A stretch of DNA of 64,000 nucleotides from NCBI GenBank assembly GCA_023101885.1, contig JALPQD010000160.1, positions 1,674,001 through 1,738,000 on the forward strand, in the 5' to 3' direction. Shown here piece by piece: positions 1 to 11,166 of this stretch. A program made the translations under genes and the position numbers. Position 1 is the stretch's first letter. Each line of letters starts with the position of its first letter. Origin of the DNA: Typhlomys cinereus (Eukaryota > Chordata > Mammalia > Rodentia > Platacanthomyidae). The notes under the pieces were generated by a model that had not been told where the DNA came from, did no database searches, and saw nothing but the letters and a program-made list of their open reading frames with translations.

Positions 1-3000
1 TTTTGGTGCACTTGGTTTTTTACCAGTAGTCGGTACTAATGAACTTCCAGCTCCAAGGCAGTCTGCTCTGTCAGAGCATGGGAATTCTGTAGAGCTAACA
101 ACACTATTTGGGATGTTTGAAAGGGGCATTTCGTAGGCAAATGGTTCTTTTGATCATGTCTTCCTGTTCTTCTCCTTGCTCCTTAGTTCTATCAAATATC
201 AAATAATAAGGCTTAGGAAAAGCTCTTTGAAAAGTGTAATTCAGTTACTGTGTGTGTGTGGGTAAGCTTTAAAAAAACAGTATTTAGCACCTTTGTAAAA
301 ATACCATTTTATTTATAGATGAATCAGTAGGCAGATGAATTTTTTTTTTTGAGAACAAGTTCATAAAATGAAACTGTGGGTCACCTGCTTTTCAGCAACT
401 GGAGAAACAGAGGCATGAAATTTGGTTTTAAAACGCATTGGAACTGTAGAGAATCCAGTGTCGGGATGGGTGCCATTCTAAAGACATAGCCAGACACTCA
501 GGGGAGCTAAGATCTCCTGGGGATACTGTTGATTTTCAAAATGTCCAAAGTTAATTTTGTAATTTGTATCCAATTATTTTTTGTCTCATGGTTGACTTGT
601 TAAAGTTCCTGTGTTTAATTCTGAATACCCTTGAGGCTTTTTTTAATCCATTTTTAAATTTCAAAAATTTCAAAGGCAAGGCGAGGCCTTGATGTCTCCA
701 TGTGCCTGGGAGATTCAGTTGAAAAGTTCTGAACAATAGACTGTCCACCTGGGCTTTCCTTCCTTTCTATGCATAGGAGCTGAGGTTGATTTCAGGTGAA
801 TGCAAAAGCAGATAGGTTACTCTCCTCCCTATTATCTGTTCCAAAGACAATGTGGTCAGATAAGCATGTCAATCAAGTTGGGTTGCTACTGCTGGGAACC
901 AGATGTATTAACTTGGGGGGTCATGGTAATAACAAGGTCAAAGAGATCTCGGAGTTCACCTCATGAGAATTCGATTATGACTTTTTTTTTAAATGCTTGG
1001 ACTTGTATTTGCTGAAAAATTCTTCACTTGTGTGCCAGATGACATTTGTAAAACTGGGCTTTTAACTCGTAGAGAAAGATATTTAAAATACTTTTGTATG
1101 TATATTATTAATTGTGAAAACATGTGCTTTATGAAGACTCGAGGAGAACGTCCTGTGTTCTTGAATCAGAAATGATGTGCTGCTGGAGGAAATTGTGGAT
1201 GGTGGGGGATGGGGCAGGCAGATGTGTGTAGGGAGTTGATGTTTCTGTCCCTCCCCCTTTCTTTTTAATGTCAAGAATATATGTGTACATGCATGTTACA
1301 ATCAACACCTTAGGGCAAGTAGGCAAGAACTAGTTTATCCGTGTGTGTTTTGGTATTCAGTGTGTTCACTCCACCGACTCCATGGACTGTAGCTAACTAA
1401 TTATTTCCCATGGAGTCAAGTACCATGACTGTTTTGTGCATCCATTAAGTCTCCATCCAGTTCAAATTTCACATACCCCTAAACAAGTGATGCATATGGT
1501 CCTTGGGCCTCACTGAGCATGTGAAACGCAAGTGAGCAGTGTGAAAGAATAGGCCTGCCCCCCCCCTTGCGTTTCTAGCCTACCTTTTGATGTTGAGCTC
1601 CAAACACAGGAGACTTTGAAATTAGCCAAGCTGGATTATTCTGAAGCATTACAAGAAACATACATGTTTTGGCACTGATCGCAAGTCACTTTTTAATGAT
1701 AAAAATGTAACATGACATGGTAGAATTAAGCAATAAATGCAGTGACAACTGAGTGTGTCTCTATTTGCTGAGCCCCAGACCCAAGAGACCACTGCTGTCA
1801 GGTTTTTTCTGCAACCTTTTGGAAATGTTCACGGATCAAATTGCACGATCATTTAAACCAGTACCTTATTTGGGGGGCTGAGTCATATTTAATATGTGGC
1901 AGGTACAAATTAGATCATTGTAACCACCAACATCACTTACAGTTTAAAAGGCCAAAAAAAAAAAAAAATCACTGTGGATTCTGACAGCTTCCATTTCTTA
2001 AACTCCATGAACAACTAATCCAGGGTGCTGGGCTCAGGTCAGTTTTGCATAGGAAAAGTTCAAGATGCTTCAGCATCCGTAACAGTACGACTACTTTTCT
2101 GTGTGTCAGGAAGAGAAATCTCAGTTAGGCACCCTTTGCAGCAAAGTTTCTTCACTTTCAGCTTTTGTCTCTTCTTTTTAGACTCTGTATAGATTATTCA
2201 GACTTGAATAATCTTCAGACTTGCTATTTGAAGGCTTGCCTTTTCAGTCTCATAATAATGTTAAAATTACTTTTATCAGTATTCAGGGAGTAGTCGAAAG
2301 TAATTTTGTTGCCTAGGATTTGTCTTTTTATTAAACAGTCCCTGTAATTAATTCGATAATCATTATCTTAAGGGAACTTGGCAAACAGGATCTTGATGGT
2401 GCAGAAAGGTAACAGTCCCTCATTCTTAAAACAATTAGGTGAGGAAACAGTGTTTATGTAAGTTAGCCAGTCAAAAGTTTGTGGAACTTCCAAAATTAAC
2501 TTTGGGAACAGATTAGTTTCCAAGCCCTTCAGAAGCTTCAGGGATGGATGAAAGCACTTCAGTTCCTATGTGAATGCTTCTTGCCCCTGTGCAAGCCAGG
2601 ATAATTGATCCCAAGGCCTTTACCTGTATCATTGGGATAAGTGGATTTTTGCATGGAACAAACAGCAAGTCCCCCCCCCCAAAAATCTGCTAGGTAGGCC
2701 CTGAGTGTGTCCGGAACTGCTGGTGACTTCACTGAGGTATTTGTGTACCCTGAGGGGACACTATTTTAGTTTGCCTCACAAAGGCCTGATTTACATTTTG
2801 CAGGTTTCAACTTGAGAAGCTAAGAGCTGTTCCTTAATGGCCAGTGGCTGTTGAGCAGTTTTATAAAAGTCACTCTGGGCTGTTCCCTGTTTCAGTTTGC
2901 TGCCTTTTTTTTTTTTGGTAAATTCCTTCTCCATTTTCCTAAGGACACTCAGAAAGAGCCTACACGTCACAGGAGAGATTGGTGCTCTCTCAATGGGTCA

Positions 3001-3394
3001 CATTGGTGGGAGGAAAAACAAGGGATTATTTCAAGCCTAAATCCTTTTAGGAAGTGGGGGATGCCCCTTGTCATGCTCTCCTCCCTGTGCATACATTCTC
3101 CTGTTACTGCCAGATACTCTGCAAACATTTTTAAAATACCTATGAAGTACATACCACGCTGCCTGATAGAAAGGTGCAGGAGATGGAAAGTCTTGTCTTA
3201 AAAGCTTACACATTTCTAGGCAGAATTTACAGCTTATAATGCCTTTACTCTATTATCTCAAGGGGGTCCTTATAATATCTTACAGTTTATAAAACTTCCA
3301 GTCTAATCAGTGATTCGATTTTTCATAACTTGCTGAAGTCAGTGTGATTTGCCAAAAGTCCTAGTGGAGGTATGTCTTGGGCTATGTCAGCAAA

Positions 3395-3396
<2 letters not shown>
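1..3396. other. Non-coding stretch, no gene recognised
   Basis: Mostly unique-looking AT-rich sequence. The reading frames here are under 120 codons, have no recognisable family and lack convincing exon borders. Short homopolymers occur near 341-350 (T), 1955-1968 (A), 2671-2680 (C) and 2908-2919 (T). No interspersed repeat could be named with confidence. Confidence 0.6.

Positions 3397-3447
<51 letters not shown>
3397..3447. repeat. (GT)n microsatellite
   Basis: About 25 uninterrupted GT dinucleotides. It forms the tail of the adjoining minus-strand SINE and was probably seeded by that insertion. It produces an artificial Cys-Val repeat in translation. Confidence 0.95.
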
Positions 3448-3450
<3 letters not shown>

Positions 3451-3657
3451 CTTGTGGGCGTCCCTTGTTTTTTTGAGACAGAGTCTTTCTTTCATTGGCC
3501 TGGAGGTTGGCTGTCCATTGAGTCCAGTCCTACACTGCCCAGTCCTAGGATTACAGGTGCAGGTTTCCGCACCTGGCTTTTTTGCAGGGTTCTAGGGGTA
3601 GAGGGTCTTCATGCTCGCATGGCAGGCACTTTGCTGACTAAGCCACCTCCCCAGATC
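3397..3657 (-). mobile_element. B3-type SINE with (GT)n tail
   Basis: Read on the minus strand, this has the order of a B3 SINE: a tRNA-like head (minus-strand complement of the segment ending ccacctccccag), a central part resembling the opposite strand of 'cctaggattacaggtgcag', and a CA-rich tail seen here as (GT)n at 3397-3447. A candidate 8-bp target duplication, cagcaaat, occurs at 3388-3395 and 3663-3670. The copy is diverged. Confidence 0.7.
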
Positions 3658-3699
3658 ATTTCCAGCAAATTCCTTAAAAGATTGTTTAGTTTACACTTT

Positions 3700-3967
3700 T
3701 TTTTTTTGCGCACGTGCATGCCTCTGTGTGTGTGCTTATCAGAGGATACTGTGTGTACCAGTGGAGACCCAAGGGTATCTTACATTAATTGCTTCCTCCT
3801 CCTTTTTGTTCTGTTCTGCAATGTCCCAGGCTCCTCCTTCCAGAGCCGGAAGTCAAGCCTTCATCATTTCCACCTGGCATTTTTTAGTGGGATCCGGGAT
3901 CTGAACTCAGGTTCTTCTGTTTTGGGGACAGAGTCTTAACCCTTGAGGCATCTCTCTAGTTCCCTCC
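3700..3967 (-). mobile_element. A-subfamily B2-like SINE
   Basis: Family A copy in minus orientation. It shows the conserved sequence around 'tcagaggatactgtgtg', the 'ggagacccaaggg' motif, the B-box region (gatctgaactcagg) and a diverged 5' terminus at 'gaggcatctctctag'. Flanks agtttacacttt (3688-3699) and agtttattcttt (3968-3979) are a likely target-site duplication with two mismatches. A diverged, older copy. Confidence 0.8.
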
Positions 3968-4039
3968 AGTTTATTCTTTAAAGATAAGAGTTCACGTGCG
4001 CATCGATACTAGACTCCTTTGGTTGTCTTCTTTATTTTC

Positions 4040-4612
4040 TGTTCCTTTTTACTGACTTTCCTGGATTTCTCTCATTTTATACTACTCTCTGTCCTTGAAT
4101 GAACACCTCTCAACCTGTTTACAAGCTTAAAGTTACATTTCTAGGTTGGCCCTTTCTCTCCATCCATGATTAGTTTGGGATGTCTAGGGCCATATCCCAG
4201 ACTAAATTCACTCCTTACTGTCTTGCCAACTTAAAGCTGTTTTGGCATCTTCTTCCCCTCTCCTTGCCTGGTGTAACAGAGACTGTCATTCTGCTTTGCT
4301 CTGGGTCTCCATTGAAGGGTAACCATGCTTGGCAGACTCTCATCGGTGAAGATTCCTGTGGTGACCAGCCAGGCTCCACTGTCCTGAGCTGAGACAGCCG
4401 GGCAATGGTAACTCCAATTCCCTTGTTTCCCACCCATCCTAACTGCAGTCTGGTCAGCACTTCCTTATCCCCTCCATCCAGCCATCCACCGGATGTCTTG
4501 AATAGGTCTGTCTTTGCAGCCTCCTTGCTTCTGCATTTTGTCTGTTCACTGCAGCAGCCTCCTAACAAACTGGTCTTTTGGTCTCCAGCTTTGCTCTTCC
4601 ACAGACATTCCT
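4040..4612 (+). mobile_element. L2 LINE fragment, 5' portion
   Basis: Plus-strand L2 remnant from the region before the 3' end. Recognisable pieces include 'ggtaactccaattccc' and 'cagcctcctaacaaactggt' followed by 'cttttggtctccagcttt', which correspond in order to the L2 consensus as I remember it. It continues after an inserted DNA transposon at 4936. It is non-coding and heavily decayed. Confidence 0.65.
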
Positions 4613-4935
4613 CAACTTAGGATGAGGTTATACTGAGAAAGCATTGCAACCTGAAACTTGAAAACGCATGTAATGCACCCAATTCACTGAACACTATAGA
4701 TCGAGTGGCAAAGTACCAAGACTGTTAACTATTGTGGTTGAACAATTGGTGGGGAACTGTGGTTCTTTGCCATTTCAGCATCATTCAAGAACATGGTATT
4801 TCATGTCTGTAGTCCAGGGAAAAGTCAAGTGTCATAGTCCAAAGTCTGGTTTCTGCTAAATGCCTATCACTTTTCCTCACTGTAAATCTGAAAAACCCAC
4901 CAGAAGTTGGGAACTTTTCAGTATGTGAGAAGCAT
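4613..4935 (+). mobile_element. Ancient DNA-transposon (MITE-like) remnant
   Basis: Resembles an old mammalian non-autonomous DNA element with the internal landmarks 'aatgcacccaattcactgaac', 'gttgaacaattggtgggga', 'ctctttgcc' (seen as ttctttgcc) and a closing 'ctgaaaaacccaccagaagt'. It interrupts an L2 element that resumes directly after it, so it postdates the L2. I cannot assign the exact family; a Tigger-type element is possible. Confidence 0.5.
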
Positions 4936-5060
4936 TATTTCAGAGTGACCAGTGGAACTGAAATGTATATCTACACATATAATTTCCTACTTAAAAGCTC
5001 CTCAGTGGCTCTTCAGGTCTTTCAGATAAAATCTAAAGCGTGTGGGGCTGGGTGCTGTAG
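4936..5060 (+). mobile_element. L2 LINE fragment, middle portion
   Basis: The L2 resumes at 'cagagtgacc' and continues through 'cttaaaagctcctcagtggc' and 'cagataaaatctaaagc', a characteristic L2 3'-region run. It is colinear with the fragment at 4040-4612. Confidence 0.7.
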
Positions 5061-5119
5061 ACTCTGAACATTTTTTAAATTCTAGTTTTTTTCTTTGGTG
5101 GTACAGGTGTGGAGTGAGC

Positions 5120-5121
<2 letters not shown>

Positions 5122-5164
<43 letters not shown>

Positions 5165-5182
5165 GTGTGTCTGTCTGTCTGT
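5122..5182. repeat. (GT)n plus (CTGT)n microsatellite
   Basis: GT dinucleotides followed by a short CTGT tetranucleotide run. It separates two L2 pieces and may be the remnant of a SINE tail inserted in the L2. Confidence 0.9.
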
Positions 5183-5199
5183 CAAGTCCCTCCCCCCTT

Positions 5200-5333
5200 C
5201 CTTCCTCACTACCTAGCCTAGATGGTATGTTCTTTTATACCACCCTGTAGACACCTGTCATAGCACTTATCACATGCTATTATCTGTTTCATTACTTGTA
5301 TATTTCTGTCTCTAGACCATGATGAAAGTCTTT
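5200..5333 (+). mobile_element. L2 LINE 3' end
   Basis: Contains 'catagcacttatcacatgct', then 'attatctgttt' and 'tctctagaccatgatgaaa', the ordered landmarks of the L2 3' end. It completes the interrupted L2 that starts near 4040. Confidence 0.75.
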
Positions 5334-5462
5334 GTGGTTTTTTTGTTGTTGTTGTTGCTTTTGAGTCTGGCTCTGTTGGCCAAGCTGTCCTGAAATGGCT
5401 GGCTTTCATCTCTCCTCTTGCCTTAGCCTTCCGGGCAGCCAGACCACAAGTGTGAGCCCTTT
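5333..5462 (-). mobile_element. B1 SINE
   Basis: A T-rich start (the complement of an A tail, partly GTT repeats) is followed by 'gctctgttggccaagctgtc' and 'ccttagccttccgggcagcc', ending with a degenerate form of the 7SL-derived B1 head. Minus orientation, moderately diverged. Confidence 0.75.
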
Positions 5463-5961
5463 CTCTGTAGCCCCAAGGCGGGTTTCTGGCCTAGTCACCA
5501 GTTACTGAATGTTGCTACCCTTGGTTAGTTGCTTGTTACACCTGAGCACCATGCTGATTCCTGAATGAATAGTGATTCATGGGACATCACCCTCCCCACC
5601 TGCTTAGATAAGGTCTAGGTGAGGGGATCTGTATCTCCAGACTTGGGGAGATAGGCAAATTACAGCTTTTCTGGCCAGATCTCTTCTAGACTTGCCAATC
5701 TGCTTTTGTGGGAACAATGATTTGGGAGTGTGTGTGTGTGTGTGTGTGTGTATATCAGAGGGCACTTGTGTCCCTGTGGAGGACCAAGAGTGACTTTGGG
5801 AATCATCCTGGATTGCTTCTACCTCTTTCTTGCTTTGCTGGGATTTCCCAGGCTCTGCCCACCAGGACTGGAAGTGCAGTGCCCCCCTACTCCCCAGCTA
5901 TTTCTGTCTGGTGTTTTTTTACATAGGTCCTGTGATCTGGACTCAGGACTTTTCTGCTTTT

Positions 5962-6018
5962 TTTTTTTTAATTTATTATTATTATTATTATTATTTATTT
6001 ATTAAATTGTGCATGTAT

Positions 6019-6060
<42 letters not shown>

Positions 6061-6267
6061 ACCATGGACGAATTTGGGAACCACCACGGACCACCTCCAC
6101 CTTCTCATTTACTCTGACCCGGGATTCACAGGCTCCGCCCTACCAGGACCAGAAATGCAGGCTGCCCTCGCTTCTGCCCAGCTTCTATACGTGAGGTCTA
6201 GGATCCGAACTCAGGACCTTCCACCTGCAAGGGAGAGGCTTAACCCCTGAGTCACCTCTCCAGCCCC
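5962..6267 (-). mobile_element. B-subfamily B2-like SINE (nested insertion)
   Basis: A complete B copy carrying 'agaaccatggacgaatttgg', 'gggattcacaggctccgcc', 'taccaggaccagaaatgcag', 'ctatacgtgaggtctagga' and the terminal 'gagtcacctctccagcccc'. Read on the minus strand, A-box and B-box-like motifs lie in the first 70 bases and a CA-repeat tail plus an AAT-rich segment at the 3' end. It has inserted into an A-subfamily element. Confidence 0.92.
5971..6058. repeat. (ATT)n and (GT)n tail microsatellites
   Basis: An ATT-rich run (about 5971-6004) and a (GT)n tract (about 6020-6058) form the tail of the nested B copy. Confidence 0.9.
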
Positions 6268-6806
6268 AGGACTTTCTGCTTTTAAGACAGAGTCTTAACC
6301 CTTGAGCCACCTCTCCAGCCTGATTTATGCTTTTTTAATTGGCAGAAAAAAAAAATCAAAAGAGTAATACTTTGTGCTGTGAAAATTCAAATCTTAATAT
6401 ACATATTGGAACAAAGTTAAGTCCACTTAATACCATTGTTCATGACTGTTTTTGCACTAACAAAGGCAGAGCTGAGTTTCGGTGTCCTCTCTCTAACCCA
6501 CATGATTATATTATATAAGGAGTTCTACCTGAGAGGCTAGAGTGCAGGGAGTGTCCACTCACCAGCTGGATGGTGGCTGGGGCTGTCTGTCTCCAGGCTT
6601 TGGCCACATGTCCAGCAGACCCCCAGTGAATACCACCAGAGCGCATGAACGGATTCTCAGTGTTCTGGACCTTTGCAAGTTTTCAAGTCTTCAGAGCAAT
6701 ACTTTGAGCTTAGCTGTGCTTTTATAAGTGCCATCTCTGTTTTCCCAAGGCATGTAACTCATATATAGTAACTGATATGAAATGTGGTATGTGGTAGTTT
6801 TATTTC

Positions 6807-7063
6807 TTGTTAAAATTTATTTTATGTATTTATTTAGCGTGCGCGTGCGCGTGCGTGTTTATCAGAGGGCACTGTATGTCCCCGTGGAGACCAAGGATGA
6901 CTGGGAATCATCCTGGAGTGCTTCTACCTCCTTTTTGCTTTCGATTTGAAATTTCCTAGGCCCCTGCCATTTCCACCTGTGTTTTTTTTTAATGTGGGAC
7001 CTGGGATTTGAATTCAAGACCTTCCGTGAGGCAGTCTTAACTCCTAAGCCATTTCTCCAGCTC
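6807..7063 (-). mobile_element. A-subfamily B2-like SINE with 15-bp target duplication
   Basis: Shows the A landmarks 'tcagagggcactgtatgtcc', 'gaatcatcctgga' and a degenerate 'aagccatttctccagctc'. The tail is a GC/GT alternating run at 6838-6858. The sequence ggtagttttatttct flanks it exactly at 6792-6806 and 7064-7078. Confidence 0.9.
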
Positions 7064-7132
7064 GGTAGTTTTATTTCTATAGTTAAAAAAAGGAAAAAAA
7101 AAAAAAAACCAACAAAAAACCTAAGATATATT

Positions 7133-7242
7133 CTTTTTTTTTTTTAACTTTTTTATTTTGAGGCAAACTCTTAAACAGGTTGGTGTGGAACTGGAAGCCT
7201 TCCTCCTGTGTGACCTTCCCAGGGCTAGGATTACAGACCTGT
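7133..7242 (-). mobile_element. B1-related SINE
   Basis: A T tract is followed by 'ttttgaggcaaactc' and 'cagggctaggattacagacc', a degraded B1 read in reverse. Confidence 0.6.
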
Positions 7243-7397
7243 CTCTGTCTGTTCTCTTTAGGTATGAGTTACAGGCAGCCTATCCAGATTTTATGAGAAC
7301 ACTCACATTTTCACATGTAAATGTGTGTTTCTGAAATTTTACTGTTCCTTTTTTCCTTAGAACTGGTCATAAGTAAATATATTATGTTTACTTATGT

Positions 7398-7448
7398 AAT
7401 CCAAGGTAGTCCTCCTGCTTCAGTTTCCCATGTGCTGAAATTACAAGC
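7398..7448 (-). mobile_element. Truncated B1-like fragment
   Basis: Short match to the B1 reverse strand (cctcctgcttcagtttccc, then 'gtgctgaaattacaagc'). No tail is visible. Confidence 0.4.
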
Positions 7449-7490
7449 AATAACAATACCTAATAATGTGTAGGTGAATTGTTTATGGAT

Positions 7491-7508
7491 TATATATATA
7501 TATATATT
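7491..7508. repeat. (AT)n microsatellite
   Basis: Short uninterrupted AT run. Confidence 0.9.
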
Positions 7509-8341
7509 CCCATTGTTGAGAAAACGTCTTGCAAAAGATGATCACATAGTTGAGTAAAAAGCCCATGAGGAAGTATTTTCCTTGCTTCCTATGTAGAGCA
7601 GGAAGGGGTTTTTCTTGCTTTTCATGGATTGCTCTGCTGCTGTTGTTTGGGTTTTAGGAAGAGTGTCAAAGGTTAGAGCAGAGCCCTTTGATTATTTTTA
7701 CTGCTCAGATTCCTGAGAAGACTTACAAGGGCTCAGTCTGTCTTATTGTACATCGTCAGTTTCTGTGTAGCATGTCAAGATGGTCATGCCCAGGGGTTCT
7801 GTTACCTTGTCTTGGTGCTTTGCACTTCTGTTTGTGAGTGGACTCGCCTGGGATTTGCCAGTATCTTTTCTTGTGAGATGATGAAGTTTGATGCTCATTT
7901 AGTTGGATTGGAAATGGAAGACTTGCTAAGTGAGTCCACCAGTGAGCTCTAATTCCAGCTGCCATCTCTTTCTGTGTGTTCTTCCAGGGCCAGCCCAAAA
8001 TAACTGGGCCCAGTCAGTCTGGTGCCCTCCACAGCTACATATTCATGACATGAAATAAAGCCACTATCTCCCTGAACAATGTGGAGCTCAGATCTCTCGT
8101 GGGAGGAGGACCTCGTGGCAGGGCTGCAGGATGGACCGGGAATGTGTCTTGTTTTCTTTTAAAGCTTCAGGGGTCATAGTCCTTCAGCTCTTTCTTTCAT
8201 TCTTTGTTTTCCAACTGTGTGGCTCCTTCCTGTTATAGCAAAGGCAACATTGGACAATTGCTTTATTTCTTGCATTTTTGTTTCATCTTTTTTTTTATTA
8301 AATTGGTAGCAAGCTAGATTCAAAATAAACCTCTGTCGTGT

Positions 8342-8502
8342 TTCTTTTTTTCTCTTGTCTGTTCTTTTTTCTTTTTCCCTCCCTCCATTTCCTTCCTTCT
8401 CTTCTTTCCCTTCTTTTAACAGGGCCAAGCTGACCTCAGACTTACTGTGTAGCCTAGGCAGGCCTTGAATCCAAGGCAGTCTCCCATGTGCTGAGATTAC
8501 AA
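8342..8502 (-). mobile_element. B1-like SINE preceded by a polypyrimidine run
   Basis: 8342-8418 is a C/T-rich run. 8419-8502 carries 'cagggccaagctgacctcag', 'gtagcctaggcaggccttg' and 'gtgctgagattacaa', recognisable as B1 in minus orientation. Confidence 0.65.
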
Positions 8503-8599
8503 CCAATAACAGTGCAGAACAATGTGCAAGTGGTTGCTATAGAATGAGTTTGTCTTAAAGTAGGAGTGTACAGATCCTGGGAGATCTAAGAGATACTTA

Positions 8600-8799
8600 T
8601 ATTTTTTGAAAAAGTTTACGAGAGAGAGCGAGAGCAAGAGACAGACAGAAACATGAGCTGCACGCCAGGGCCCTAGAGGACAACTTTGAGAAGGCGGTTC
8701 TCTTTCTCCTTCCACCATGCGGGCTTCTGGGACCTGAACTTAGATCTCTGGGTTTTTGCAAGCAGGTGCCTTAATCTGCTGAGCTATCTCGCTGGCCCC
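8600..8799 (-). mobile_element. B2/B3-class tRNA-derived SINE
   Basis: Minus-strand element with an interior GAGA-rich segment, 'aggacaactttgagaaggcg', 'ggacctgaacttagatc' (B-box region) and the terminal 'ctgagctatctcgctggcccc'. Diverged from family A/B and belongs to a different, older B2-class group. Confidence 0.7.
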
Positions 8800-10089
8800 A
8801 GATATTTCTCATACTGTGTTTTTCTTCTTGAAGCAGTTGGCATTAGTAGGAATTAACAGGAATCTCTTGAATGAATGGCTGATTTCAGTTGAGCTGCCAA
8901 CCTGTGTCTATTGAGGTTCCTGGGGAACTGTTGAGAAGGCATCAAGGAAGTTGGGGTGCAGAGCTCATACGTGCGACAAGCGATCTTCTCTTCTTGCTGG
9001 ACACATACAGTTGTGTGGATGCTTCATGATCAGTGAGGCAACCATTTGTGGAGTTTGTGGTTGTTCCAGGTTTAGAGAATGTCTGTGTGATGTCTGCTTT
9101 GGTCACATGTCTTTATTTTCTTTTTTAATAACTTGCTGTTTGATTTCCATGGTGACAACTAAATGTTCTAAAAATTACAACTGTGAAGACTTCATATCCA
9201 TTCTTTTGACATGCATTATTAGGTAGTGACTTCTTGTCATGGAACCTTTTAGAAATAATAAGTTGAAGGGGGGGGCTCCCGTGGCTTCCTTGGAGAAGCT
9301 CATGAAACTTTGTGACATATTTGTAACTGGGTGAAAGCCCTTTCCATTTGGAAATGAGATGGGATTCCATTTAGTGGACAAAAATGTTATGCAAATAGTA
9401 GCTGGGGAAATGCTTCATTCACAGCATCATAATATGCAGTAGCTGCTGACAATGCTTTCTTTATCGGAGGGGATTTGTCACATGTTTGAGGAGGTAAGAC
9501 AAAACGTTTATGTACAGGAAAAACAGCTGGAGGTTTTAGAGTGCTGAGGGACGCTTGGAGACGTGTGGAGAGAAGTCAGCCCGTAGAAGCTGCTGAGGTC
9601 TTGAAGCAAGCTATGGACATGAATGAAGGACTTTCCAGGAAGGCTGAGTTATTTGAATAAGTTCTAAAAATAGCTAGGTAATTGTGAAGGCGTTGTTTGC
9701 CTTTCATGGCTGCTGGCTTCTGGAGAGAGCAGGAACTTGAAAACGGGCTAACAAAACAGGGCAAGAAGCACTGCATGGAGGCCTTCGGTCTGAGATTAAA
9801 CGAGGAAAGTGGATCACTGGACCTTTTGTCGGTGCCTCCTGGGTACCCCTGAGCTCCTTCTTTAGTGTCAAGAGCTGTTATCGCTAGAATAATAAGGTAA
9901 GATGATTCTGCCTTCTCCAGGCTCACAGAGCTGCTTTTTGCCATCTGCCACATGAGATCAGACTTGTAGATACCTCACGTTGCTCATTGGACGAAGTAAC
10001 TTCCGTCCAAGCTGAGCCTGGTGGTGTCTTGAGGGTCTCTGGATTTGATTTTTCTGTTAAAGTGGCTTTCCACTGATTTGTAAAGGACA

Positions 10090-10125
<36 letters not shown>

Positions 10126-10845
10126 AGTTGTGTAACTTAGTCATTAACCCTCTAGGAATTTTTAAGGAATTTATTTAATCCAGAATGGGGTCCTGGATTT
10201 TATCAGTGTGCAGTGATAGGAAGAAGAGTACCCCACATTTTCTAGGGGCAGTGCTTTCATTAAGTAGGGAAATGCCACCTTATCTGCTCTCTCCCTTAGC
10301 TCCTTGCTGGTAGTTGAATACTGAGTTCAGTTCAGCTTTATCTGACAATGATAGCTAGAGATAAGGTGCTAGACCCTGTTTGATCTCCAGAGTCTATTTT
10401 GTTTCCCCTCTACCGCAAGTAAATTCTAACCCTGAGTGGGAGCCTTTTTGTTGTTGTTGCTATTCATGTTTGCTAGCAGGTCTAACGCACCTTTTATTGA
10501 CAGATGGAGAGATAGTTGCTGCAGTCCCAGAAACTTTCTCTGTTACTGTCTCCATTTTCAGGTTGGGAAGCATGACATTTGCCTTGATTTCTGTTTGTGC
10601 GAACCTGCCAATCAATCAACCTCCCTCTCTTTAGTTTTAGCAGAGTTATCACTGAGCTAAGGTTCAGGTAAGGGTCTTGTGGATACCTTACTATTTATTC
10701 TTTTGTTTTGGCTTTGTTCTGAGCAGGGGTTATACTTTCTATTTAGGACTTGTGTTTATGACGCATTATAGTCTCTTCCATCACAGTTTTCCTCCACTTC
10801 TAGAACTTAAACTTTAACAAAACAAAACAAATTTCTTTAAAATTT
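8800..10845. other. Non-coding stretch, no gene recognised
   Basis: Unique-looking sequence. Several frames of 60-125 codons occur on both strands, but none shows a family, a signal or exon structure. A 29-base T homopolymer lies at 10094-10122. No interspersed repeat was identified. Confidence 0.55.
10094..10122. repeat. Poly(T) tract
   Basis: About 29 consecutive T. No recognisable SINE body adjoins it, so its origin is unclear. Confidence 0.95.
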
Positions 10846-10857
10846 TTTAAATGATTA

Positions 10858-10913
<56 letters not shown>

Positions 10914-11166
10914 TGTGTGTGTGGTGTGTGTATGTCAGAGGGCACTGTATGTCCCTATATAGGGCAAAGGGTGACTTTGGGATTCATCCTGGATTGTTTC
11001 TACCTCCTTTTTACTTGGCTCTGGGATTCTCAGGCTCTATTGACCAGGGTCGGAAATTCAGGCTACTGCTGTTTCTGCCTGGTGTTTTTACATGGGACCT
11101 GGGATGCGAACTCAGGAATTTCTGCTTGGGAGGCAGGTCTTAATCCCTAAGCCATCTCTCCAGTCC
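10846..11166 (-). mobile_element. A-subfamily B2-like SINE, first of an adjacent pair
   Basis: The tail is a long interrupted (GT)n at 10860-10932. The body carries 'tcagagggcactgtatgtcc', 'gattcatcctggattg', 'gcgaactcaggaatt' and the terminal 'aagccatctctccagtcc'. It abuts a second A copy with no unique spacer. Confidence 0.9.

Larger units (their letters stand above)
5728..6320 (-). mobile_element. A-subfamily SINE split by a B-subfamily SINE
   Basis: An A copy occupies 5728-5961 and resumes at 6268-6320, ending in 'cttgagccacctctccagcc'. Between the halves lies a complete B copy. The interrupted sequence aggacttttctgctttt (5945-5961) is repeated as aggactttctgctttt at 6268-6283, the target-site duplication of the B insertion. 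The two halves are colinear with uninterrupted A copies such as 58575-58887. Confidence 0.9.

Noticed and set aside
3349..3939. 196-codon plus-strand open frame with Cys-Val repeats
   Set aside because: It runs through a (GT)n tract and two minus-strand SINEs; the translation is an artefact.
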